Positions 1 to 6,006 of a stretch of DNA of 12,802 nt are shown in pieces. The stretch's first letter is position 1. The number at the start of each line of letters is the position of its first letter. Source of the stretch: Spirochaetaceae bacterium (GTDB taxonomy: Bacteria > Spirochaetota > Spirochaetia > B11-G9); the NCBI GenBank assembly GCA_030643345.1, contig DAOWMA010000018.1:1-12802 (forward strand), written 5' to 3'. The notes beneath the pieces are model-generated. The model was not told the origin of the DNA, ran no database searches, and was given only the letters and a program-made list of their open reading frames with translations. Made by a program: the position numbers and the translations under genes.

Positions 1-839
1 CCGTGATTTTTCAGAAGGTCCAGATTATCCTGGTAGTAAAAATGAAAGGCCTCATCCAGAGCATAGGCAATTCTTAGATCTTTTTTCTTTTCCCTAATAA
101 AAAGGGTTTCTGAAGACTCTACAATGGGTTTGGGAAGATGGGGTACTGATTTTGAGATTTCAATTAATGCATCCAAATTAAGGGCTGCTTTTAATTTTTT
201 CGTATTTTTATCAAGAAAGGAACGTATTTTATCTCCTTCCCAGGCTGGAACAAGACCCAGATGTCTTTCCGGCATAAGCAGTTCTTTATCTTTGGGAATT
301 GATCCCAGAACGGGAAGTCCAGTCCGTGCTTCAATAGCTGCGCGGACCATTTCTTCATGCCTGGGGCTGGCAACTTTGTTTAAAATAAAACCGGCCAGAT
401 TTAAATCAGGATCAAATTCCTTATATCCAAGAGCTATGGCTCCGGCACTCCGGGCCATGGCACCTACATCAATCAGCAGAATTGTCGGTGAAGCAAGTAT
501 CTTAGCCAGATGGGCTGTGCTGCCCCTTTCATCAAGACCTCCTGCACCGTCAAAAAGCCCCATTACTCCCTCTATAAGTGATATATCCGCATTTTTTGCC
601 TGTCTGTAGAAAAGCTCTCTAATCTGGTTTTCTCCAACCAGTCTTGTATCCAGGTTTCGGCTGATATTACCGCAGGCAACGGTATGGTAGGAAGGATCAA
701 TATAATCCGGACCGCTTTTAAAAGGCTGCACTGTATATCCTTCAGTTGTTAATAATCTTCCAAGGAGGGTACAGAAAAGGGTTTTCCCTGAGCCGGAGCT
801 GACAGCTCCAATGGTCAGACGGGGAGGAGAATAGGTCAT
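1..839 (-). CDS. cbiA: Cobyrinate a,c-diamide synthase (CbiA/CobB), partial at left edge
   Basis: This is the N-terminal 279 residues of the ATP- and glutamine-dependent enzyme that amidates the a and c side chains of cobyrinate (or hydrogenobyrinate) in B12 synthesis; it acts in the cytoplasm. I translated it from the ATG at 839. Seen: P-loop GAVSSGSGKT at residues 11-20, KSGPDYIDPSYH at 41-52, the family motif EGVMGLFDG at 90-98, and a DEAFHFYYQDNLDLL stretch at about 263-277. That last stretch normally opens the linker to the C-terminal glutamine amidotransferase domain, which lies beyond the edge; the full family length is about 450 residues. Its start overlaps the cobO stop (TAATG on the minus strand), so translation is probably coupled. 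A weak AAAGGGA lies about 12 bases upstream. The N-terminal domain shows no sign of damage. Confidence 0.95.
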   Translation of the reverse strand, partial: MTYSPPRLTIGAVSSGSGKTLFCTLLGRLLTTEGYTVQPFKSGPDYIDPSYHTVACGNISRNLDTRLVGENQIRELFYRQAKNADISLIEGVMGLFDGAGGLDERGSTAHLAKILASPTILLIDVGAMARSAGAIALGYKEFDPDLNLAGFILNKVASPRHEEMVRAAIEARTGLPVLGSIPKDKELLMPERHLGLVPAWEGDKIRSFLDKNTKKLKAALNLDALIEISKSVPHLPKPIVESSETLFIREKKKDLRIAYALDEAFHFYYQDNLDLLKNH

Positions 840-1360
840 TAGAATTCAATTCCCTTTCTGGCCGGTACACCCTGATTGAAATAATGTTTAATCATTTTCA
901 TTTCTGTAACAAGATCAGCTTTTTCTATGAGCCAGCTGGGAGCATTACGACCGGTAAAAACCAATTCAGTATGTTTAGGCTTTTTCTCCAGGAATTCGAT
1001 TATACGTTTCTCTGTTATCAGCTTATAATGGGCCGCGAGGTTAAACTCGTCTAAAATTATCAGATCGTATTCCCCTGTAAGCATCTCTTTCTGTACCAGC
1101 TCAATTCCCAACAGAGCCGCTTCACTGTCCTTTTCGTTTACAGGACCACCTACTCTGCGATCTGTACCAAACTGTTCCAGTCGCAGCTGTGCTTTTGGAA
1201 ATTTTTTTAGAGTTTTAATTTCACTGTAGATTTTATTTTTCATAAACTGACCGAAAAATATTTTAAAGTCATTTCCCAATGCCCGGACAATTAAACCCAT
1301 AGAAGCAGTAGATTTCCCTTTTCCATCTCCGGTATATATTTGAACATAACCCTTCTGCAT
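839..1360 (-). CDS. cobO: Corrinoid (cob(I)yrinate a,c-diamide) adenosyltransferase CobO/BtuR family
   Basis: This 173-residue cytoplasmic enzyme transfers the adenosyl group from ATP to reduced corrinoid, making the Co-C bond of adenosylcobalamin precursors. Seen: the family P-loop GDGKGKST at residues 11-18, a Walker B-like DLIILDEFNLA at 99-109, FTGRNAP at 135-141, and the usual C-terminus GVPARKGIEF. I chose the ATG at 1360 because CGGAGAA lies about 7 bases upstream and the family begins close to the P-loop. An in-frame ATG at 1381 would add seven residues (MKVRRIF) but has only a weak AAAGAGA upstream and leaves a very short leader. It is the first gene of a cobO-cbiA operon divergent from the riboswitch operon. 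Its leader is too short (about 35 nt) for a riboswitch, so B12 control of this side is not visible here. The length is normal for the short CobO form. Confidence 0.93.
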   Translation of the reverse strand: MQKGYVQIYTGDGKGKSTASMGLIVRALGNDFKIFFGQFMKNKIYSEIKTLKKFPKAQLRLEQFGTDRRVGGPVNEKDSEAALLGIELVQKEMLTGEYDLIILDEFNLAAHYKLITEKRIIEFLEKKPKHTELVFTGRNAPSWLIEKADLVTEMKMIKHYFNQGVPARKGIEF

Positions 1361-1401
1361 AAATATTCTCCGTACTTTCATAGCTTAATTCTGTCTCTTT
1401 T

Positions 1402-1431
1402 AAAATAGAAGGTTTTTGCTTTTTTTGTCAA
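1402..1431 (-). promoter_or_regulatory. Predicted sigma-70 promoter for cobO-cbiA
   Basis: On the minus strand a perfect -35 TTGACA (1426-1431) is followed after 18 bases by TATTTT (1402-1407), a 4/6 match to the -10 consensus. The spacer is A-rich. Transcription should start near 1395, giving a leader of about 35 nt before the ATG at 1360. Confidence 0.6.
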
Positions 1432-1446
1432 TTGGAAAATTTTTTA

Positions 1447-1475
1447 TTGACTATACAGAAAATAAATGTCATTCT
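1447..1475 (+). promoter_or_regulatory. Predicted promoter for the riboswitch operon
   Basis: A -35 TTGACT (1447-1452) is followed after 17 bases by CATTCT (1470-1475), only 3/6 to the -10 consensus but preceded by an extended TG. Transcription should start near 1482, just before the riboswitch P1 stem, which is where it has to be. The -10 is weak, so the exact position is uncertain. Confidence 0.45.
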
Positions 1476-1490
1476 GAATAAAATTATCAC

Positions 1491-1640
1491 AATCAGCAGT
1501 GATTTAATCTTAATAGGGAATCCGGTTAAAGTCCGGAACGATCCCGTCACTGTAAGCCGGTGTGTGCTTCCAATAAGCCACTGGGGAAACCCGGGAAGGT
1601 AGAAGTAATGTCCGGCAAGTCAGGAGACCTGCTGTTGATT
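1491..1640 (+). ncRNA. Cobalamin (B12) riboswitch aptamer
   Basis: This is a cis-acting leader RNA that binds adenosylcobalamin or another cobalamin. Conserved pieces appear in the expected order: AGGGAATCCGG near 1515, ATCCCGTCACTGTAAGCC at 1541-1558, AAGCCACTGG at 1574-1583, GGGAAGGT at 1593-1600, and the B12 box AAGTCAGGAGACCTGC at 1617-1632. AATCA at 1491-1495 and TGATT at 1636-1640 can close the P1 stem. It lies between the predicted promoter and a cbiK-like gene, so it most likely represses that transport operon when B12 is plentiful. The class is certain from the sequence; the boundaries are good to about 10 bases. Confidence 0.95.
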
Positions 1641-1645
1641 GCCAT

Positions 1646-1733
1646 AATAACACTCTTCGAGGAAAGAGAGTTATTGCCTGCCAATGGTAAGCTCCTTTCC
1701 CGAGACATTATCCCGAATAAATGGGAAAAGGAG
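1646..1733 (+). promoter_or_regulatory. Riboswitch expression platform with Shine-Dalgarno sequestering hairpin
   Basis: Two stems can form between the aptamer and the first gene. Stem 1 pairs 1646-1657 with 1664-1675 (11 of 12 positions). Stem 2 pairs CTCCTTTCCC (1692-1701) with GGGAAAAGGAG (1723-1733, one bulged A), burying the Shine-Dalgarno sequence of the ATG at 1741. The 3' side of stem 1, GGAAAGAGAG (1661-1670), imitates the Shine-Dalgarno region and can pair with 1692-1700 instead, with one bulge, which would free the ribosome site. Neither stem is followed by a T run, so control of translation is more likely than transcription termination. The pairings are read from sequence; the switching model is inferred. 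Confidence 0.7.
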
Positions 1734-1740
1734 ACATTTT

Positions 1741-2631
1741 ATGTCAAAAATCAATACAATGAGTGTCATACTCATTCTGCTGTCAGGAATTCTGATACTG
1801 ACAGTAAGCTGTGCAACTGCCGGGAAAAGCAGTGCATCCGTCCACAGTAAACCGGTCATTCTGGTTGCCGCTTTTGGAAGCAGCTATGAAACAGGGCAGA
1901 AAAACATGGAAGATTTCGATGCGGCTGTTCGTAAAACCTTCCCTGACAGTGATGTTTACTGGGGGTTTACAGCATCTTTCATTGTGAACAAACTTGAGAA
2001 ACAGGGGAAAACAACCATATTCGAGCGGGAAATACCGATAATCAAAATTGGTGAAGTTTTTGACTTTTTAAAAGGGAAAGGCTACAGAGATGTCCTGGTT
2101 ATTAACTTCCTTAATATGGTTGGAGCTGAATACAGAGAAGTTCTGGACTCACCTACAAATGGGCTGAATGTAAAATATGTACACCCTCTCCTGTACTATC
2201 CCGAAAATATTCAGAATGCAATTCTGGCGCTGGAGCCCCAATTTGGCAACCCCTCAGATACAGCCACTATTTTCTGTGCACATGGGAACGAAAAAGAACT
2301 TCAGTTTAATGCGGAACTTATCCAGATGGACAATTATATGAGAGAAAACTATGACAACGCATACCTTGCTGTTATGGAAGGTGTTCCTGAATTCGCAAAA
2401 GTAAAGGAAGAAGTGCTGTCAAATCCAGCTGTTAAAAAAATTAGGTTTATTGCCTTTATGCTTACCTTTGGAGATCATATGTCAAATGATGTAATGGGAG
2501 ATGAGGAGGATTCTTTTAAAAGTCAGCTTGGACTTCCTGCAGAAATTACAGATGGAATGGCATCAAATCCTGCAATGCAGAAAATATTTTTAGATAGAGC
2601 AAAACTTGTATACAATCAATTTCAGGAATAA
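1741..2631 (+). CDS. cbiK: Exported CbiK-family sirohydrochlorin cobaltochelatase-like lipoprotein
   Basis: CbiK chelatases insert Co2+ into sirohydrochlorin. This 296-residue member has an N-terminal hydrophobic segment (residues 8-22) ending LTVSC, so it is probably a lipoprotein anchored through Cys24, with a relaxed lipobox of the spirochaetal kind. Family features seen: VILVAAFGSSYE at 39-50, CAHGNE at 179-184, and GDHMSNDVMGDEEDSF at 244-259. His181, Glu213 and His246 sit with about the spacing of the metal-site His, Glu and His of Desulfovibrio CbiK. The start at 1741 is set by AAAAGGAG seven bases upstream, the element hidden by the riboswitch platform. It is the first gene of the operon, 3 bp before the binding-protein gene. 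An exported chelatase cannot easily serve cytoplasmic B12 synthesis, so a role in metal or tetrapyrrole capture for the adjacent importer is plausible. The family is confident; substrate and export are inferred. Confidence 0.88.
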   Translation: MSKINTMSVILILLSGILILTVSCATAGKSSASVHSKPVILVAAFGSSYETGQKNMEDFDAAVRKTFPDSDVYWGFTASFIVNKLEKQGKTTIFEREIPIIKIGEVFDFLKGKGYRDVLVINFLNMVGAEYREVLDSPTNGLNVKYVHPLLYYPENIQNAILALEPQFGNPSDTATIFCAHGNEKELQFNAELIQMDNYMRENYDNAYLAVMEGVPEFAKVKEEVLSNPAVKKIRFIAFMLTFGDHMSNDVMGDEEDSFKSQLGLPAEITDGMASNPAMQKIFLDRAKLVYNQFQE

Positions 2632-2634
2632 AAT

Positions 2635-3681
2635 ATGATAAACAGGTTATTATTTATATTAATAATCATCATTTTCCTTCCGGTCATATCAATGGCCGGG
2701 GGGAAAAGTGAAGTAGAAACTTCTGTTGACAAAAGTTTAGGAAACTATATTACTGTTAAAGATTACACAGGAAAAGAGTTAATAATTAAACAGCCTGTTA
2801 CGCGTGTTATATCTATTAATTCCGGTCTTTCTGAGATTCTCGGGGCCCTTGAGTGTACAGATCTAATGGTTGGGAGGGATAGTTTTTCTACATTTCCCTC
2901 TTCATTAAAATATGTGCAGGCTGTAGCAAAGAACTCTTCAAGTCCAAATATGGAAATGATGCTGAGTCTGGAACCTGATCTGGTAATAGCTGATTTAATG
3001 TTTGATAAATCAAAACGGAAAATCCTTGAAAACAGGGGAATTCCTGTTATTATAGAATCTACCAGTAATCCTGAGAGACTTCCCTTTATAGTTGAGAATT
3101 TTGGAAAGATTTTCGACAAATCTGATCGTGCAAATTACATTATGTCTGTATTGAAAGATACTCTTTCAATAGTCGGGAAGGGAATCCTTGAGTTTGAAGT
3201 AGAAGATAAAAATAAGCCTATAGTTTATTATGAAAATAGAAAACCCTATAAAAGTGCCTCTGGAACAACAGGACATCATCAGTTTATAGTCCTGGCAGGA
3301 GGAATCAATATTGCTGCAGATGAGCCGGTAAGTTCTCCAAAGCTTAATCCTGAATTTATTATAGACAGGAATCCTGATATTATTATCCGACGGGTAAGCG
3401 GAGATATTACTTCCGATGCCATGAAAGTAATGCTTAAATCCATATATGACAGACCTTCTCTGCAAACTGTAAATGCAGTAATTAATAAAAAGGTATATAT
3501 TGTTAAATCTGATCTTTTTATAAGTTTACGTTATCCTGTAGGTGTAGCATATCTTGCGAGCCTCTTTTATGAAACTGATTTTATTGATATAAATTCTCTT
3601 TTCAAAAATTACATCACTGCTATTTACGGGAATAACGAGTGGAGCAGAATCAGGGAAACCTATGTTTATCCAGAACAGTAG
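2635..3681 (+). CDS. FecB/BtuF-type ABC transporter substrate-binding protein
   Basis: This 348-residue exported binding protein belongs to the class III metal-chelate/corrinoid family. A signal peptide of about 21 residues ends SMA, followed by GGKSE. There is no lipobox Cys, so it is either soluble in the periplasm or held by the uncleaved signal. Family signatures seen: VTRVISINSGLSEILGAL at about 55-72, a NMEMMLSLEPDLVIAD segment at about 104-119, GHHQFIVLAGGINIAADEP at about 213-231, and LNPEFIIDRNPDIIIR at about 237-252. These are the two-lobe, long-helix fold features of FecB/BtuF proteins. The ligand could be corrinoid, ferric or cobalt chelate, or haem; the upstream B12 riboswitch favours a corrinoid- or cobalt-related ligand. 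It starts 3 bp after the chelatase stop, with no clear Shine-Dalgarno, so translational coupling is likely. Its 3' end overlaps the permease gene by 20 bp. Confidence 0.88.
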   Translation: MINRLLFILIIIIFLPVISMAGGKSEVETSVDKSLGNYITVKDYTGKELIIKQPVTRVISINSGLSEILGALECTDLMVGRDSFSTFPSSLKYVQAVAKNSSSPNMEMMLSLEPDLVIADLMFDKSKRKILENRGIPVIIESTSNPERLPFIVENFGKIFDKSDRANYIMSVLKDTLSIVGKGILEFEVEDKNKPIVYYENRKPYKSASGTTGHHQFIVLAGGINIAADEPVSSPKLNPEFIIDRNPDIIIRRVSGDITSDAMKVMLKSIYDRPSLQTVNAVINKKVYIVKSDLFISLRYPVGVAYLASLFYETDFIDINSLFKNYITAIYGNNEWSRIRETYVYPEQ

Positions 3682-4711
3682 TCAGAGAAATATTCTTAAT
3701 AAGAGAGCACGTAAACGTGCAGTTTCTATGGCAGTATCTTTCTTTTTACTTTTCTTTCTGGTATTTGTCTCCATACGTACAGGGGTTGTTTCCATAGGAT
3801 TGGGAGAAATTGCAGATGCAGTAAAAGCCGGCATAACAGGAAAAAGGGGAACTTTACCAATGGGAAGATTCTCCATAATATGGGACATTAGAATACCCCG
3901 TGTAATTATGTCTATGATATGCGGAGCAGCTCTATCTGCAGGAGGTGTAGGTATGCAGGGAGTTCTCAGGAATCCTCTGGTAAGCCCCTATACCCTTGGC
4001 ATCTCATCTGCCGCTGCTTTCGGAGCATCTCTTGCTATTGTACTCGTATCATCATCATTAATTATTCCTTTTGCATTTATCTCTTCTCTTACAGCAGTTG
4101 GTTTCGTTCTGATGCTTGCAAATATAAAAGGACTTAATTCCGAATCCCTTATTCTTTCAGGTATAGCAGTTATGTATATTTTTTCATCAGGGGCATCCCT
4201 TCTCCAGTATCTTGCAACAAAGGACCAGCTTTCACAGATAGTTTTCTGGCTTATGGGAAGTCTGAGTTCGACAACGTGGAATCAGGTACTAATAGCAGGA
4301 CTTGCTCTTGTAATTATATATCCAATTCTCTATGGACTCTCCTGGCATTTGAACATCCTCTCATCAGGTCAGGATGCTGCAAAAAGCCTTGGAACTCATT
4401 CAGAGAAAATTATGTTTATAATGATCATTACAGTTGCTTTTCTAACATCTGTAATCGTAAGCTTTACCGGTGTTATAGGTTTTGTAGGGCTTGCTGCCCC
4501 TCATATTGCAAGACTTGTTTTTGGATCAGACCATCGTATTCTATTTCCCTCTGCAGCCCTTACAGGAGCATTTATTTTAACCCTTTCCGATACTCTTGCA
4601 AGAACAATATTAGGTCATACAGAAATTCCCATTGGAATAATAACATCCCTTATAGGTGTTCCGTTCTTAATATCCATACTAATAAGAAAACAAAAGGAAC
4701 GTATGGTATGA
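3662..4711 (+). CDS. FecCD/BtuC-type ABC transporter permease
   Basis: This is a 349-residue inner-membrane permease with many hydrophobic helices, the usual length for the family, which works as a dimer with ten helices per subunit. Family motifs seen: RIPRVIMSMICGAALSAGGVGMQG at about 77-100, followed by RNPLVSPYTLGISSAAAFGA; GVIGFVGLAAPHIARLVFGSDHR at 270-292, which includes the coupling-helix region contacting the ATPase; and EIPIGIITSLIGVPFLISIL at 321-340. The ATG at 3662 lies inside the binding-protein gene and has AGGGA about 6 bases upstream. Its stop overlaps the ATPase start (ATGA at 4708-4711), so the importer subunits are tightly coupled. It should move the ligand of the preceding binding protein into the cytoplasm. 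The substrate cannot be read from the sequence. Confidence 0.92.
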   Translation: MFIQNSSQRNILNKRARKRAVSMAVSFFLLFFLVFVSIRTGVVSIGLGEIADAVKAGITGKRGTLPMGRFSIIWDIRIPRVIMSMICGAALSAGGVGMQGVLRNPLVSPYTLGISSAAAFGASLAIVLVSSSLIIPFAFISSLTAVGFVLMLANIKGLNSESLILSGIAVMYIFSSGASLLQYLATKDQLSQIVFWLMGSLSSTTWNQVLIAGLALVIIYPILYGLSWHLNILSSGQDAAKSLGTHSEKIMFIMIITVAFLTSVIVSFTGVIGFVGLAAPHIARLVFGSDHRILFPSAALTGAFILTLSDTLARTILGHTEIPIGIITSLIGVPFLISILIRKQKERMV

Positions 4712-4998
4712 CAGTGGAACTTAAAGAGATAAATTTCAGATACAGAGAAAGATTGATATTAAAATCTGTAAATGCGGAATTTATCTCAAATGGATTAAAC
4801 TTTATTTTAGGGGAGAACGGAAGTGGTAAATCTACCTTGTTAAAATGTATATGCGGATTGCTTACACCGGAACATGGACAGGTTCTTATTAAAGGAATGG
4901 ATATCAGAGGATACTCCCTTAAAGAAAAATCAAGACTTATTTCATATACTCCTCAGTATATTAATTTTGAAAAAGCAATTATTGCTTTTGATTTATAA
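4708..4998 (+). CDS. ABC ATPase, N-terminal part (Walker A and Q-loop)
   Basis: This 96-residue frame starts at the ATG that overlaps the permease stop (ATGA). It carries Walker A GENGSGKST at residues 35-43 and the Q-loop TPQ with Gln83. It stops at FEKAIIAFDL, just where the helical subdomain begins. On its own it lacks the signature motif, Walker B and switch histidine and could not hydrolyse ATP. It could matter only if the two parts assemble or if the ribosome shifts frame. Confidence 0.8.
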   Translation: MTVELKEINFRYRERLILKSVNAEFISNGLNFILGENGSGKSTLLKCICGLLTPEHGQVLIKGMDIRGYSLKEKSRLISYTPQYINFEKAIIAFDL

Positions 4999-5480
4999 TG
5001 CTGGGAAGAAAACCATGGTTTACGTGGAGAGAAACTAAAAACGATGAAAAAAAGGTTTTTGATATTCTTGAACAACTTAATATCGAAGATTTAGCTTTTA
5101 GACCTCTGGGAGAGCTAAGTGGAGGAGAAAGGCAGAAAGTAATACTCGCAAGAACCTTCGTTCAGGATACAAGCATAATAATCCTTGATGAGCCTACAAA
5201 TAACCTGGATCTGTTTTTTCAGTTTGAACTGTTTACTATTTTAAAGAACTTTGCTGAAAAAAGCGGTAAAACTATTATTACGGCAATTCATGATATAAAT
5301 ATTGCTCTGCGATTTGCCCATACAGCTACTCTCCTCAAAGCTGGAAGTATAGTTGATTCCGGCAGTTCTGAAGTAATACTGACAGAGGAATCCATCTTCA
5401 GAATGATGGGAATAAATAATAAAATAGTGAAAATAGATAATATTCGAATAATGATCCCTCAAATTAAAGAACAGGATTGA
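4998..5480 (+). CDS. ABC ATPase, C-terminal part (signature, Walker B, H-switch)
   Basis: This 160-residue frame has an ATG at 4998 that shares its A with the preceding TAA. It begins MLGRKPWFTW and carries the signature LSGGERQ at 40-46, Walker B IIILDEP at 60-66 with catalytic Glu65, the D-loop NNLD at 68-71, and the switch His98 in AIHD. No Shine-Dalgarno is evident before the ATG, so any independent expression would rely on termination and re-initiation at TAATG. The downstream gene begins 85 bp later with no obvious terminator between. Confidence 0.8.
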   Translation: MLGRKPWFTWRETKNDEKKVFDILEQLNIEDLAFRPLGELSGGERQKVILARTFVQDTSIIILDEPTNNLDLFFQFELFTILKNFAEKSGKTIITAIHDINIALRFAHTATLLKAGSIVDSGSSEVILTEESIFRMMGINNKIVKIDNIRIMIPQIKEQD

Positions 5481-5524
5481 ACAGAGTGAAACACGAAATA
5501 ACTTCTCCTGAAAGATTTCCGGTC

Positions 5525-5553
5525 TTGTGATTTTTTAAATGTCGGTTTAAACT
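5525..5553 (+). promoter_or_regulatory. Possible weak promoter before the 5566 gene
   Basis: TTGTGA (5525-5530) and TAAACT (5548-5553) are separated by 17 bases and each matches its consensus at 4/6. Transcription would start near 5560, only about 6 bases before the ATG at 5566. That ATG has no Shine-Dalgarno sequence, so the mRNA could be nearly leaderless. In an AT-rich genome this may be chance; read-through from the ATPase gene is the alternative. Confidence 0.3.
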
Positions 5554-5565
5554 CTGCATATTAGA

Positions 5566-6006
5566 ATGGATACAATAATCATTAAGAGAATAAAAGATGG
5601 AGACGCTTATTTCACAGTTCTCTGGTCAAAAATAAAAAAGGCTGAGAAATATGATATAAATGCATCTGTTCCTGCAGAATCCGGTGTTTTTGAACTCTAC
5701 TATATGGATGATGATAAACGTTTAAATTTAATGTATATCGAGAGAGTATGGTTCGGAGGACTCAGATCCACAATAAGAAAGTTAACAGATCCCGAACTGG
5801 AATTTGATCCAAAATGGAAAAATGTTCTTTCCAGGTATGATTGTTATTATCGCTATACACTTTCTGCAAATAGCAGAGATATGGAGGATGTTTTGTTTTA
5901 CTTCAGTGAAGTTCTTTTCCCGGGATTAGATAGATGTACTTCTTCAGGAAGATACACAAATATCTTTCTTAATGAAGAATCTCCTGAGAAATTTGATACA
6001 GTATGA
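5566..6006 (+). CDS. Hypothetical protein, 146 residues, coupled to PEGA/beta-propeller gene
   Basis: I do not recognise this protein. It has no signal peptide, membrane segment or known nucleotide- or metal-binding motif, so it is probably cytoplasmic. The sequence is rich in charged and aromatic residues, with alternating beta-like stretches (AYFTVLWSKI, GVFELYYMDD) and a C-terminal segment (DMEDVLFYFSEVLFPGL) that could form an amphipathic helix. Three cysteine-containing segments are present (RYDCYYRY, LDRCTSS) but no CxxC. The ATG at 5566 is the first start after an in-frame stop at 5548 and lacks a ribosome site. Its stop overlaps the start of the exported propeller gene (ATGA at 6003-6006), so the two products are probably made together. 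Coding seems real from the coupling, the length and codon use like its neighbours. Confidence 0.65.
   Translation: MDTIIIKRIKDGDAYFTVLWSKIKKAEKYDINASVPAESGVFELYYMDDDKRLNLMYIERVWFGGLRSTIRKLTDPELEFDPKWKNVLSRYDCYYRYTLSANSRDMEDVLFYFSEVLFPGLDRCTSSGRYTNIFLNEESPEKFDTV

Larger units (their letters stand above)
4708..5480 (+). pseudogene. FecE/BtuD-type ABC transporter ATPase, split by a -1 frameshift
   Basis: Together the two reading frames make one complete importer ATPase of about 257 residues, the normal family length. The first frame ends with TAA at 4996-4998 and the second is open from 4992. Adding one base near 4995 would give the family-like joint FDLIMLGRKPW (typical relatives have a DVVLMGR-like stretch here). 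All catalytic motifs are intact on one side or the other and no second lesion is visible. It could be a recent mutation, a base missed in sequencing or assembly, or a true two-part gene translated through the TAATG overlap. The preceding permease and binding protein are intact, which argues against long-standing decay. The halves are described separately. Confidence 0.75.

Noticed and set aside
124..609. 161-residue open frame on the plus strand
   Set aside because: It lies wholly antisense to cbiA, whose conserved motifs are read on the minus strand; it shows no domain of its own.
1646..1675. Stem after the B12 box as an intrinsic terminator
   Set aside because: The stem is AT-rich and followed by GCCTG, not by a T run; a role in translational switching fits better.
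1684..1740. 19-residue N-terminal extension of the chelatase lipoprotein
   Set aside because: It would translate the SD-hiding hairpin; the ATG at 1741 has the proper AAAAGGAG site and begins the signal sequence.
1560..1850. 96-residue plus-strand frame through the riboswitch
   Set aside because: It covers conserved riboswitch segments and the start of the chelatase gene in another frame and has no ribosome site.
4276..4707. Upstream part of the longer frame leading into the ATPase N-terminal half
   Set aside because: It is the permease gene read in a wrong frame; the ATPase proper begins at 4708 in the ATGA overlap.
4984..5000. Programmed -1 ribosomal frameshift in the ATPase
   Set aside because: No X XXY YYZ slippery heptamer is present in the needed phase before TAA; a sequence error, mutation or restart at TAATG is simpler.
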